A DNA stretch of 64,000 nucleotides from Sphingomonas sp. IW22 (GTDB taxonomy: Bacteria > Pseudomonadota > Alphaproteobacteria > Sphingomonadales > Sphingomonadaceae), in NCBI RefSeq assembly GCF_041321155.1, contig NZ_JBGGWB010000001.1, positions 248,001 through 312,000 of the forward strand. Reading direction: 5' to 3'. The notes beneath the pieces were generated by a model that was not told the DNA's origin, made no database searches, and saw only the letters and a program-made list of their open reading frames with translations. A program made the position numbers and the translations under genes. Positions 55,565 through 64,000 of this stretch are shown piece by piece (the first letter of the stretch is position 1; every line of letters starts with the position of its first letter).

Positions 55565-56575
55565 TCAGCGGACGGCATTGTTCGGCAACAGCCCCGCAAC
55601 CTTGGTCTTTACCCGGTACACACCCTTTGACGCGGTGATGTACAGCGTGCGCCCGTCGTTGCCGAACGCCAGATTGGCGGTCTGTACCCCCATGCGTATG
55701 CGGCCCAGCGCCTTGCCCTGTGGCGAAACGATCCACACGCCGTCCGGGCCCGTCGCCCAGATATTGCCGCGGCTGTCGACCTTCATCCCGTCGGCGCCGC
55801 CGGGGCCATCCTTCGGAAAATCGAAGACCGTCCGCTTGCCGGAGAGAGAGCCATCGGCACCGATGGAATAGGCATAAATGGTGCCCGGTGCGCCATAGTT
55901 GCTGACGTACAAGGTGCGTCCATCAGGTGACAGGGCAATGCCGTTGGGCAACGGCAGATCGGTGATGACCGGAGTCAACGTGCCGTTCGCGTAACGGAAC
56001 ACGGCGTTGTAGGGCAATTGCTTTGCCGGGTCCTTGTCCATGCCGTTGAACAGGCCGAATGGCGGATCGGTGAACCAGATCGTGCCGTCGGAACCCACGA
56101 CCAGATCGTTCGGGCTGTTCAGTCGCTTGCCCTGATAGTCGGCGACCACGGGAGTGAGCGTACCGTTCGCGCCACGTCGCACGATCCGCCGCGCACCCAT
56201 CTGAGCCATCAAGATGTCGCCACCCCTGGCAACCGCCAATCCATTGGGACCGATATTGGCGCCCGCTGGCGGATTGGGCAAACCGCCCGCATTCTCCAGC
56301 ACGACGGTGGCACGCCCATTGGCATCGACCGTGCGCAGCTTGTCCCCGGTCACGTCCGAAAACCACAAGCGCCCCTGATGCCACAACGGACCCTCGGTAA
56401 AGCTGAAGCCGCTGGCCAGTTCCTCCACCTTGGCATTGCTATCGAGCAACGTGTCGAACGCCGGATCCAGTCGTTCGATGCGCGGCGCGGCGGCAGGGGC
56501 CTGTTGCTGCCCCGCCATCGCGGTCCCGGTGACCACCGCGACGATCGCCGTCGCGGCAAAGCCGAATGCCTTCAT
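55565..56575 (-). CDS. Exported SMP-30/gluconolactonase-family protein
   Basis: 336 residues with a signal peptide (FGFAATAIVAVVTGTAMAG). Six-bladed propeller with the metal ligands of lactonases: Glu in GFSFTEGPLWHQGRLWFSD, Asn in RLNSPNDLVVGSDG, and Asn/Asp in DLPLPNGIALSPDGRTLYVSNYG. It probably opens a sugar or other lactone produced by the periplasmic dehydrogenases. ATG at 56575 follows GGGGAGGAAAT; upstream frame discarded. Downstream of the cupin gene on the same strand, 61 bp away. Confidence 0.9.
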   Translation of the reverse strand: MKAFGFAATAIVAVVTGTAMAGQQQAPAAAPRIERLDPAFDTLLDSNAKVEELASGFSFTEGPLWHQGRLWFSDVTGDKLRTVDANGRATVVLENAGGLPNPPAGANIGPNGLAVARGGDILMAQMGARRIVRRGANGTLTPVVADYQGKRLNSPNDLVVGSDGTIWFTDPPFGLFNGMDKDPAKQLPYNAVFRYANGTLTPVITDLPLPNGIALSPDGRTLYVSNYGAPGTIYAYSIGADGSLSGKRTVFDFPKDGPGGADGMKVDSRGNIWATGPDGVWIVSPQGKALGRIRMGVQTANLAFGNDGRTLYITASKGVYRVKTKVAGLLPNNAVR

Positions 56576-56636
56576 ATTTCCTCCCCAATACACACGATGT
56601 TGTCTGACGGGGCCAAGATCCCGGCGAGAAATCCCG

Positions 56637-57545
56637 TCAATTACGGCGCGGCGACGTTGCCGCCACATATTCGGCCTTGGCCGCCAGATCCTTGGCAATG
56701 CCGACGACCATCAGTTCCAGTGGTGCCGATCCCGTCGCTCGCAGCGAACGCGCCTGATTGATGTCGACGGGCACGGCATCGCCCTTGCCGATGCGAACCT
56801 GCTCCCCCGCCACGGTCACTTCGCCTTCGCCACCGACGACGTAATACACCTCGCTCATCAACGGCTGCCTGATTTCGCCCAGGCTGGTGCCGGGTGGCAT
56901 CATCAGGTGGTCGACATAGCTCCAGGGCGTATCGAACACCGTTGGTTGCAGCATGCGGCGGTACATCACCTCGCCCGTGCCGCCGTCCTTATCGCCCACG
57001 GGTTTGAGCAGGGCGCGATCCAGCCGCATCGTCATGAACTGGGGAATCGGATCGAGCGCCACATCTTCACGCGAATCGCCCAGATCGAAATTGTCGTAGG
57101 ATTTGGTCAGCCCGACATTGATGTTCAGCCATTCGATCGGTCGGTCGGTCGGGTTGTAGATGGCGTGAGCGTGGCCGGTGACGTTGGGCGCGCCAGCCGG
57201 TCCCTTTACGCGCGACGTACGACCGTCGATCGTGAATTCGGCTTCGCCATCCAGAATAACGAACATCTCTTCGCACTGATTATGATAATGCTGGCCGATC
57301 CCGCTTTTAGGCATGATCACGCCGCGATGGACGAAGATCAGGTTTGTGCTGAGCGCATCGGCACCCAGCAGCGGCCCGAAACGCATCTTGCCGGCGCCGG
57401 CGTGAACATCCGACAACTCGCGCATCTTGGCGGGATCTGTATGCCCGATCCGCTGCGCCAGCGTCTGTGCGCGAACGGGCCCGGACGCCGCCGCAAGCGC
57501 CAGCGTCGCCATCGCGGCCGTCATCATCGTGGTCCAATTCACCAC
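56637..57545 (-). CDS. Exported bicupin protein
   Basis: 302 residues with a signal peptide (MTAAMATLALAAASGPVRA). The first cupin has metal-binding residues HYHNQCEEMFVILDGEAEF ... GHAHAIYN. The second (SEVYYVVGGEGEVTVAGEQVRIGKGDAVPV) has lost the histidines. Start could be GTG 57545 or 57542 after GGGAGAG, or ATG 57527. The family covers isomerases, dioxygenases and sugar-binding proteins, so no reaction is assigned. Divergent from MFS transporter 2 with operator 4 between. Confidence 0.8.
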   Translation of the reverse strand: MVNWTTMMTAAMATLALAAASGPVRAQTLAQRIGHTDPAKMRELSDVHAGAGKMRFGPLLGADALSTNLIFVHRGVIMPKSGIGQHYHNQCEEMFVILDGEAEFTIDGRTSRVKGPAGAPNVTGHAHAIYNPTDRPIEWLNINVGLTKSYDNFDLGDSREDVALDPIPQFMTMRLDRALLKPVGDKDGGTGEVMYRRMLQPTVFDTPWSYVDHLMMPPGTSLGEIRQPLMSEVYYVVGGEGEVTVAGEQVRIGKGDAVPVDINQARSLRATGSAPLELMVVGIAKDLAAKAEYVAATSPRRN

Positions 57546-57611
57546 CCTCTCCCTTTTCGCCTGCCGGATCAGACCGGTCTTTACGGGCGGTTATATCGCG
57601 CCTAGACAGGA

Positions 57612-57628
57612 ATCATATAGGATATTTC
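57612..57628. promoter_or_regulatory. Putative GntR operator 4 (divergent promoters)
   Basis: ATCATATAGGATATTTC between the bicupin (minus, starts 57545) and MFS transporter 2 (plus, starts 57662). The first 13 bases are identical to site 2 before the amidohydrolase gene. Confidence 0.6.
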
Positions 57629-57661
57629 GCGGCACGAACGGCGAAAATGAGGGAGAGGCCG

Positions 57662-58984
57662 ATGGCACGAAACGGACGATCGAGGGTACGCGTACAACTG
57701 GTATTCCTGTTGTTCGTCATCAGTGCGGTTGCTTTTCTGGACCGCACCAACATCTCGGTCGCCGGCGTGCAGATGCGCCAGGAATATGGCATCGACCAGA
57801 TCCAGCTGGGCTGGGTCTTCAGCGCGTTCCTGATCGGCTATGCGGTGTTTCAGGTGCCTGCCGGGTGGCTGGCTGCGCGATATGGCCCGCGAAAGCTGCT
57901 GACATGGGCGCTGGTCTGGTGGGGCATTTTCAGCATCGCGACTGCGCTGGTCCCGCCGGAGGGGCGCTATGCCATCCTGATGCTGGCGGTGGTTCGCTTT
58001 GCACTCGGCATTGGTGAGGCTGCGGTCTATCCGTCCAGCAACCAGTTCATTTCGCGCTGGGTGCCCGCCGGGGAACGCGGCAAGGCCAATGGCCTGATCT
58101 TTGCCGGCGTCGGCGCCGGATCCGGACTGACGCCGCCGCTGATCACCGCCGTCATCGCCTTTGCCGGGTGGCGCGCATCCTTTTACGTGTGTGCCGCCAT
58201 CGGCCTGATCGTCGCGGCCATTTGGTACGTCGTGTCGCGCGACCGGCCACAGGATCATTCGCGCGTCGATGCGGGCGAGCTGGCGCATATCGAAGCGGGC
58301 CTGCCCCCTGCCCCCACCGCTGAAAAGGTTGCCATCCCCTGGGGTGCGATCCTGTCCAGCCGCAGCGTCTGGGGCCTGTTCCTCAGCTACTTCGCCTTCG
58401 GTTATGTCATCTGGATCTATTTCAGCTGGTTCTTCATCTATCTGGCCGAAGCGCGGGGACTGGATCTGAAATCCAGCGCGGTCTTCGGCATGGCGCCGTT
58501 CCTGGCGATGACACTGGGCTGCCTGGGCGGCGGGGTGCTGAACGACGCCATCGCCAAGCGTTACGGCCTGTATGCCGGGCGCTCGGGCCTTGCGATGGTG
58601 GCGTTCGTGCTGACAGGGATTTTCCTGCTGGTCGGGTCGCGCGTCGACAATGCGCCGCTGGCGGTGCTGACGCTCGCGCTGGGCGGCGGGGCCATCTATC
58701 TTTCGCAAAGCGGATTCTGGTCGGTGACGGCGGACATTGCCGGACGCCATTCGGGCGTGGTGTCGGGTCTGATGAATGCAGGATGCCAGATTGGCGGGGC
58801 GATCACATCGTCGCTGACGCCGTGGATCGCGGCGCAATATGGCTGGGTGGCGGCATTCGGCACCGGGGCCGCGATCGTGCTGGTCGGCACGCTTGCCTGG
58901 GCCGTGGTCGACCCGCGCAAGCTGATCGAACCGGCGGGTGAGCCTGAATTGCTCGACCCGGAAATCGTCGCCATCGCGCCGTGA
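57662..58984 (+). CDS. MFS transporter 2, ACS-family-like
   Basis: 440 residues with twelve helices. AVAFLDRTNISVAGVQMRQEYG in helix 1, GWLAARYGPRKLL loop and LGIGEAAVYPSSNQFISRWVP are typical of ACS-family importers of organic and sugar acids. ATG at 57662 is preceded by GGGAGAGG. Second importer of the cluster; it may take up a late intermediate such as the opened lactone. The second cupin gene follows 61 bp downstream. Confidence 0.88.
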   Translation: MARNGRSRVRVQLVFLLFVISAVAFLDRTNISVAGVQMRQEYGIDQIQLGWVFSAFLIGYAVFQVPAGWLAARYGPRKLLTWALVWWGIFSIATALVPPEGRYAILMLAVVRFALGIGEAAVYPSSNQFISRWVPAGERGKANGLIFAGVGAGSGLTPPLITAVIAFAGWRASFYVCAAIGLIVAAIWYVVSRDRPQDHSRVDAGELAHIEAGLPPAPTAEKVAIPWGAILSSRSVWGLFLSYFAFGYVIWIYFSWFFIYLAEARGLDLKSSAVFGMAPFLAMTLGCLGGGVLNDAIAKRYGLYAGRSGLAMVAFVLTGIFLLVGSRVDNAPLAVLTLALGGGAIYLSQSGFWSVTADIAGRHSGVVSGLMNAGCQIGGAITSSLTPWIAAQYGWVAAFGTGAAIVLVGTLAWAVVDPRKLIEPAGEPELLDPEIVAIAP

Positions 58985-59045
58985 CCAAGGGGCGGTCGCC
59001 GGTCCGACCCGGCGATTGCTTACACAGACAAGAAGGAGGGGTTAC

Positions 59046-60035
59046 ATGAATATCATCCGCCTATGGACCGCATCATGCGCGATCGCGCTGCTGTCGTCGG
59101 TCGCGCTACAGGCCGCCACCGCACAGAGCGCGCCCCCCGCGACCGAGTCCCGGCCGAAATACACGCCGCCGCCCCCGCTGGTGGCATGGACGCCCAAGAA
59201 GACGCCCTATACGCCGTGGCGCGAACCCAACCGCCCCTGGTGGAAGCTGTCCGACGTGCTGGCGCTGCACAAGGGCAAGGCGAACTGGACGCAGCCGGTG
59301 ATCCGCAACAAGGATCTGGTCGCCGACTGGCATCAGCTTGCCCCCGGCGGCAAGACGCAGCGGCTGGCCTATTCCGACAATCGCACCGCGATCATCGTGT
59401 GGGACGGCGAATTGCGCGTCACCATGGAGGGGCAGGAACCCTTTACCGCGCGCAAGGGGTTCGAGATCAACGTGCCGCTACGGGTGCCCTTCACCCTCGA
59501 AAGCACCGGCGCCGCACCGGCGCTTTATTTCCAGTTGAACCAGGCCAGCGACATGCCGCTCTATCCGGTGGACAGCACCCCCCAGCCGCCCGCCAAGGTG
59601 AATGGGTGGGAGTATGAGCAGCGGATCGTGACCGGCGGCCCCGGTGGCTTTGACGACAAGCATCAACCCTATCTGGATTATTTCAAGGACGTGATCGCGG
59701 CCGATGCCCGTCCCGGCGCCTTTATCGCCGACCAGCATATGTTCGTGAACAACATCCGTGGTCGCGCCACGCCCACGCCGCCGCCGTCGGTGCTGGGCCA
59801 TTTCCATGTCGGCTATGACGAATTCTGGTTCGTGATGGAGGGCAATATCACCCTGCAGGTGGAAGGCCAGCCGGTCTTCACCGCCGCCGCCGGGGACGTG
59901 ATCTCTGCACCGCAGGGCCATTGGCACCGCGCCAGCTTTGGCGGGCCCGTCGGGCAATGGGGCACGCGCGTCGCCATCAACCCCTACCCGCGCGGCGGGC
60001 ACGTCTACACGCAGGAATCGCAGGGCCGACAATAA
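59046..60035 (+). CDS. Exported cupin-domain protein
   Basis: 329 residues with a signal peptide (LWTASCAIALLSSVALQAATA), a Pro-rich segment, an N-terminal cupin-like half without metal ligands, and a C-terminal cupin with GHFHVGYDEFWFVMEGNITL ... GHWHRA. ATG at 59046 follows AAGGAGGGG. It differs from the other secreted cupin but shares the export and location. Reaction unknown. Last gene of the cluster. Confidence 0.82.
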   Translation: MNIIRLWTASCAIALLSSVALQAATAQSAPPATESRPKYTPPPPLVAWTPKKTPYTPWREPNRPWWKLSDVLALHKGKANWTQPVIRNKDLVADWHQLAPGGKTQRLAYSDNRTAIIVWDGELRVTMEGQEPFTARKGFEINVPLRVPFTLESTGAAPALYFQLNQASDMPLYPVDSTPQPPAKVNGWEYEQRIVTGGPGGFDDKHQPYLDYFKDVIAADARPGAFIADQHMFVNNIRGRATPTPPPSVLGHFHVGYDEFWFVMEGNITLQVEGQPVFTAAAGDVISAPQGHWHRASFGGPVGQWGTRVAINPYPRGGHVYTQESQGRQ

Positions 60036-60041
60036 GAGCGG

Positions 60042-60134
60042 GGGTGGGAGCCGGAACGACCCGCAACGAGGTCGTTACGGCTGCTTCCTTCCGGACCTGA
60101 CCGGGTTGGCGACAGTTACGTCCGCCCGACTCCC
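60042..60134 (-). ncRNA. ffs: Signal recognition particle RNA (small bacterial type)
   Basis: The minus strand contains GGTCAGGTCCGGAAGGAAGC followed by AGCC, the universal SRP domain IV (SRP54-binding loop). The flanks pair: GGGAGTCGG at the 5' end (60134 down) with CCGGCTCCC at the 3' end. Length about 90 nt fits the 4.5S-like alphaproteobacterial form. Ends approximate to a few bases. Confidence 0.93.
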
Positions 60135-60174
60135 GTGGGCCATATGGCGAACAATGCGCCCGCTGGCAAGTCGT

Positions 60175-61248
60175 TCAATCGGGAAGCGGTTCATGCAGAG
60201 GGCAACCATTGGCCCCGCGCCGCCGATCGGCGGAATAGCGATAACTCTCCCGCCGCGCGCGATTGATGTTGCCCAGCGGCTGATGCGCGGCCAGCCCGTG
60301 CCATGGGGAGAAGGCCAGCGCCTCGTCCAACGCCTGCCGTTCGGTGTCCCATCCGGGCTGAGCCGGCACATCGATCAAGGCCACGGTGCGATAGGGGCTG
60401 GCCCCCTGATCCCATTCGACGGTCGCGTCCTCGACCGGCATCGCCGCCACATCGGTGCAGAGCTGAACACGCAACTCCCATGTGCCGCCGTGCCGCGACA
60501 ACGCAGCGTCGACATCCTCGCGGATCGCGTCGGGCCGCCCCTTCGTATCGACATGCGCGTCGTGCAGCGCGAGCAGAGCAGGCGCAACGGGGCGGATCTG
60601 AAACTTGGCGACACGATCGCCATAGCGGAACGCGGTCTGGCTGAAATAGGTCTGCCCCAGCGGATGCACCTGCGGCGCGCCGCCCATCGACTTCAGCGTC
60701 GCGCTTTCCAGACCGACGGCCTCCAGCCCCGCCTCTACCCCGCGCAGCGTGGCGGAGAGCAGCTTCTTGCCGCCTTCGGCCCGGTCGGTGGTTTTGGCCA
60801 GCAACTTCAGATTGCCCAGAAATTGCGCCGCATCCTTCGCGATGAAGGCGGGCGCATTGACCATTACGAAATCCTGCGTCGTATCGCGCTCGCTGCCCGG
60901 CAGCCGCTCCCCCTCGACGCCCAGCACCTTCAGCGCCAACCCGCGCGGCAACGCGATCGCATCGTCCAATATGTCGCCGGGGTTGGTCGAGAAGCGCAGC
61001 ATCGCTTCATACCGCCCGCCATGCGCGAACAACCCCTGCGCCAGTTCGGGCGGCAGGTCGCCGAGGATGGTCAGCGTGCCGCGCGCAATCCCATGCGCCT
61101 TGGCATGGACCGCGCGTACGCCGCGACCATAATCGGCCAGCGTCGTGTCGATGATCTTCCCGAATTGCGCCTTCAGCCCCTCGATCGTCTCGCGCTCGTC
61201 GGGCTGAGCCGACTCGAGGTCGGGGGCGTAGCGGACAAAATCGGGCAT
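60175..61248 (-). CDS. Catalase-family haem protein
   Basis: 357 residues, shorter than true catalases (about 480-500). The haem-side His is in RAVHAKAHGIARG and the conserved FSTNPGD/DFVMVNAPAF landmarks follow. The C-terminal NINRARRESYRYSADRRR holds the probable proximal Tyr region. It matches the catalase-like (y4iL/SrpA-related) group, whose activity is often peroxidase-like or unknown. ATG at 61248 follows AGGAG; the frame opens at 61365 but the upstream part overlaps proS and is not protein-like. No signal peptide. Confidence 0.85.
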   Translation of the reverse strand: MPDFVRYAPDLESAQPDERETIEGLKAQFGKIIDTTLADYGRGVRAVHAKAHGIARGTLTILGDLPPELAQGLFAHGGRYEAMLRFSTNPGDILDDAIALPRGLALKVLGVEGERLPGSERDTTQDFVMVNAPAFIAKDAAQFLGNLKLLAKTTDRAEGGKKLLSATLRGVEAGLEAVGLESATLKSMGGAPQVHPLGQTYFSQTAFRYGDRVAKFQIRPVAPALLALHDAHVDTKGRPDAIREDVDAALSRHGGTWELRVQLCTDVAAMPVEDATVEWDQGASPYRTVALIDVPAQPGWDTERQALDEALAFSPWHGLAAHQPLGNINRARRESYRYSADRRRGANGCPLHEPLPD

Positions 61249-61321
61249 CGGACGCTCCTGAAAACGGGTCGGGGCGACAATCCCTGCCGCCCCGCCCGGT
61301 TCCGCTTGCGCCCGGCCCGGA

Positions 61322-62854
61322 TCAATAGGCGCGAGCGACCAGAATACGCTCGACCGCCGGTTCACCCGTAAAAATGCATGGCCCGGTAGCCGGGGCCGCG
61401 CTGCCCGGCACGTTGCGGATCGTCAGCTTCAACGCCTTCAATCGCTCTACGACCTGATCCAGTCCGGCGCCGGTCGGCTTGGCCCATTCGACCTCGACCC
61501 AGCCGGGATAGCGTTCGCTCTCAGCGAAATGCGCCTCCAGCCCGGCAAAGTCGGTCACGTCGCGGCGAATGCCCGCGTCCAGCCGCGCCCGCGCCTCGAC
61601 ATGCAGCGAGCCCTGGATCTCGGTCAGCAGCGCCGCTGCCTGATCGACAAAGGCGTTGCGTGGGGTGAAGGCGGTGTCGAGCTTGCCGCTTTCCTGATAC
61701 AGCCGGTCGCGGCGGATGACGGCGACATTGCCGTTCGCGACATCGCGCGGGCCGACCTCGACGATCACGGGCGCGCCCTTCTTGACCCAGCCCCAGCGCT
61801 TGTTGCCCGCCTTTTGCGCGCGGCCGTCAACCATGGCGCGGATTGGTTCGCCCAGCGCGGTCTGACCGTTCAGCTCCGATGCCAGCGCACGGGCGTAATC
61901 CATCACCGCTTCGTCCTCAGGCCCATCGCGCAGCATGGGAATGATGACGATCTGCCACGGCGCGACACGCGGCGGCACGCGAAGGCCGTCGTCGTCGCCA
62001 TGCACCATGATCAGGCCGCCGATCATGCGGGTCGACACGCCCCAACTGGTCGTCTGCGCCAGTTCCAGCTCACCTGCGGCGTTCTGGAAGCGGATATTCT
62101 GCGCCGCGGAGAAGGTGGTGCCCAGGAAATGGCTGGTGCCTGCCTGCAACGCCTTGCCGTCCTGCATCATCGCTTCGATGGAATAGGTCGCGACCGCGCC
62201 GGGGAAGCGCTCATTCTCCGGCTTTTCGCCCGCGATCACGGGAATGGCTGCGCAATCCTCGGCAAAGGCGCGGTACACCTCCAGCATCCGCATCGTATGC
62301 TCGCGGGCCTCTGCCTCGGTGGCATGGGCGGTATGCCCCTCCTGCCACAGAAACTCGGCGGTACGCAGGAACATGCGCGTCCGCATTTCCCAACGGACGA
62401 CATTCGCCCATTGATTGATCAGCACGGGCAGGTCGCGCCACGACTGGACCCACCGGCTGAACGCCGCGCCGATCACCGTTTCCGACGTGGGCCGCACGAC
62501 CAGCGGCTCCTCCAGCTTCGCTTCCGGATCGGGGATCAGCCGCCCGTCCTTCTGGATCAGGCGGTGGTGGGTAACGACCGCCATTTCCTTGGCAAAGCCG
62601 TCCACGTGCTCGGCTTCCTTCTCGAAGTAGGAAAGCGGGATGAACAGCGGGAAATAGCAGTTTTCATGCCCCGTCGCCTTGATGCGATCGTCCAGCAGGC
62701 GCTGCATGCGTTCCCAGATGCCATAGCCCCATGGCCGGATGACCATGCAGCCGCGCACGCCCGATTCCTCGGCCATGTCGGCTTCCGCGATGACGGTCTG
62801 GTACCAGCGCGCGAAATCCTCGGCGCGCGTGACGGGAAGGGCGTGCTTGATCAT
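61322..62854 (-). CDS. proS: Prolyl-tRNA synthetase (archaeal/eukaryal-type)
   Basis: 510 residues. Class II motifs: PLVVRPTSETVI, WEMRTRMFLRTAEFLWQEGH (motif 2) and GDDDGLRVPPRVAP (motif 3 region). C-terminal anticodon-binding domain with KGAPVIVEVGPRDVANG, then a zinc-type extension ending in Tyr (VARAY). It is the shorter, archaeal/eukaryal-like ProRS form (ProRS type 3) that lacks the INS editing insertion, rather than the E. coli type. ATG at 62854 chosen; the frame extends upstream into unlikely sequence. Confidence 0.95.
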   Translation of the reverse strand: MIKHALPVTRAEDFARWYQTVIAEADMAEESGVRGCMVIRPWGYGIWERMQRLLDDRIKATGHENCYFPLFIPLSYFEKEAEHVDGFAKEMAVVTHHRLIQKDGRLIPDPEAKLEEPLVVRPTSETVIGAAFSRWVQSWRDLPVLINQWANVVRWEMRTRMFLRTAEFLWQEGHTAHATEAEAREHTMRMLEVYRAFAEDCAAIPVIAGEKPENERFPGAVATYSIEAMMQDGKALQAGTSHFLGTTFSAAQNIRFQNAAGELELAQTTSWGVSTRMIGGLIMVHGDDDGLRVPPRVAPWQIVIIPMLRDGPEDEAVMDYARALASELNGQTALGEPIRAMVDGRAQKAGNKRWGWVKKGAPVIVEVGPRDVANGNVAVIRRDRLYQESGKLDTAFTPRNAFVDQAAALLTEIQGSLHVEARARLDAGIRRDVTDFAGLEAHFAESERYPGWVEVEWAKPTGAGLDQVVERLKALKLTIRNVPGSAAPATGPCIFTGEPAVERILVARAY

Positions 62855-62904
62855 GGAAGCGCCGATAGCCGGGGGGCGCCGGGGCGACAAGCGGCCTGAT
62901 GCGC

Positions 62905-64000
62905 TCAGGCCGCCGCCGTCGTCCACCCCAACGCCGGAATCGCAATCGAACGCTTTCCGGCTAGGTCGGTGCGGCACACCACCAGTTCTCGCTGTTCCAT
63001 ATAGCCGATCAGCCGACGGGCGCGCCCCAATGAGGAGGTGCCGTAAACCTCCGCAATCCGTTCGTCAGAGGGGCACGGCGCCCCTTCCCGCGCGGCGCGC
63101 GCGACCAGCAGGAACGGTCCCAGCATTTCGCTGGGCAACTCGCGCGCCAGTGACAGGGCGGGCGCCCATTCGTCCTCCAGCCCGTGCGTGATCCCCGCCC
63201 GCGCCGCCGCCAAGCGCCGGGCAAACGCCTCAAGGTCGAGCGGCGGTCGAGGAATTCCCGCCATGCGGCAGCGGACCTGATAATCCTGAAACAGCACAGC
63301 GGCTGGGCGCTGCGCCGATCCGGCTTCCTCCACGATGGCGAGCAGCACATCGGCGACGATCTGGGCCACACGCTCCGGCGGGATGGCGGGCGTGGGTGCA
63401 GTCTCGGGCGGTGGCGGGGCGACCAGCGCCTCGATCACCTCGTCGGCGGGCATCGGTGCGGGCGGCGGTGGTGCAGCCAGCGGGAGCGTCGGTTCCTCGA
63501 CCGCCTGTTTCAACAGGTCCTTCATGTCGGTCGGGGCCGATGGCAGCGGGATCAGCTTGGGGCTGGAACTGCGCGCGGATGTTTCGACCGCGCCGATCTT
63601 CACCGACACCGGGCGGCGCGAGACGGCGGGGCCGAGCGCCAGGAAATGACCGCGTTGCAGGTCGCGGATCGTCTCCGCCTGACGCCGCTCCATGCCCAGC
63701 AGGTCGGCCGCCCGCGCCATGTCGATGTCGAGGAAGGTGCGGCCCATCAGGAAGTTCGACGCCTCCGCCGCGACATTCTTCGCCAGCTTGGCCAGACGCT
63801 GCGTCGCGATGACACCCGCCAACCCGCGCTTGCGCCCACGGCACATCAGGTTCGTCATCGCACCCAGCGACGCGCGGCGCACTTCCTCCGCCACCTCGCC
63901 GCCACCGGCGGGCGCGAAAAGCTGCGCCTCGTCGACGACCACCAGCGCGGGATACCAATGTTCGCGCGGCGCATCGAACAGCGCGTTCAGGAACGTCGCG
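62905..64000 (-). CDS. HerA-like/DUF87 ATPase, C-terminal part
   Basis: Partial; runs off the right edge. The visible part reads ATFLNALFDAPREHWYPALV then VVDEAQLFAP (Walker B), ASLGAMTNLMCRGRKRGLAG, ATQRLAKLAKNVAAEASNF (sensor region), typical of HerA-family DNA-translocating ATPases. After about residue 130 comes a Pro/Ala-rich linker and a C-terminal domain with a winged-helix look (SDERIAEVYGTSSLGRARRLIGYMEQRELV). The Walker A lies beyond the window. Role unknown; HerA proteins act in DNA processing, often with a NurA nuclease. Confidence 0.8.
   Translation of the reverse strand, partial: ATFLNALFDAPREHWYPALVVVDEAQLFAPAGGGEVAEEVRRASLGAMTNLMCRGRKRGLAGVIATQRLAKLAKNVAAEASNFLMGRTFLDIDMARAADLLGMERRQAETIRDLQRGHFLALGPAVSRRPVSVKIGAVETSARSSSPKLIPLPSAPTDMKDLLKQAVEEPTLPLAAPPPPAPMPADEVIEALVAPPPPETAPTPAIPPERVAQIVADVLLAIVEEAGSAQRPAAVLFQDYQVRCRMAGIPRPPLDLEAFARRLAAARAGITHGLEDEWAPALSLARELPSEMLGPFLLVARAAREGAPCPSDERIAEVYGTSSLGRARRLIGYMEQRELVVCRTDLAGKRSIAIPALGWTTAAA

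Overview
The window is GC-rich chromosomal DNA of an alphaproteobacterium, most likely a sphingomonad. The pointers are the gene style (TonB siderophore receptor with DUF3649/PepSY/DUF3325 partners, two PQQ dehydrogenases, a DUF6481-like protein), the short SRP RNA, and an archaeal/eukaryal-type ProRS. No 16S rRNA is present, so the genus is inferred.

Layout. (1) 1-9.6 kb is core metabolism, almost all on the minus strand: a partial PEBP-family gene, a glutathione S-transferase, a YdjM-like membrane protein (plus strand), glutamate synthase (gltD then gltB), uppP, and an NDUFA9-like NAD(P)-binding protein. (2) 9.6-16.5 kb is a ~6.8 kb integrative element inserted at the 3' end of tRNA-Leu(CAG). 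It is bounded by 20-bp direct repeats and carries a tyrosine integrase, a serine resolvase with a repeat-rich upstream region, a four-gene operon of unknown function, and two more unknown genes. Just outside the right repeat lies sequence resembling the element's own left end, a probable footprint of an earlier related insertion. (3) 16.8-18.8 kb is a broken Kdp potassium-uptake locus: kdpE and kdpC are whole, kdpB keeps only its C-terminal third, and kdpA and kdpD are absent here. The kdpB break abuts a Fur-box-like palindrome that serves the next unit. (4) 18.8-23.3 kb is an iron-siderophore uptake unit, followed by convergent periplasmic thiol-disulfide proteins (TlpA-like, DsbA-like). (5) 24.9-38.5 kb is a signalling block: a MASE1 hybrid kinase, trhO and two other genes, a FixJ-like regulator with a CHASE3 hybrid kinase, a PAS hybrid kinase, a CHASE3 diguanylate cyclase, and a PilZ protein whose ribosome binding site lies in a 13-bp inverted repeat. 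(6) 38.8-60.0 kb is a large oxidative catabolic cluster with its own GntR/FadR-type regulator. (7) 60.0-64.0 kb holds SRP RNA, a catalase-like protein, proS, and a partial HerA-like ATPase.

The catabolic cluster is the most coherent system. It encodes exported oxidoreductases (a GMC flavoprotein with a gluconate-dehydrogenase-type small subunit, and two PQQ dehydrogenases), three c-type cytochromes to take their electrons, a lactonase-like SMP-30 protein, two secreted cupins, an exported amidohydrolase, two MFS importers, and cytoplasmic alcohol and aldehyde dehydrogenases, a CoA transferase, a crotonase and a hexapeptide-repeat protein. Four related palindromic sites (17-bp windows, core TATAGGATA or a variant) sit before the regulator, the first operon and at two divergent promoter regions, so one regulator could control every transcription unit. 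The growth substrate cannot be named from sequence; an alcohol- or sugar-like compound oxidised first in the periplasm and finished as a CoA thioester is the inference.
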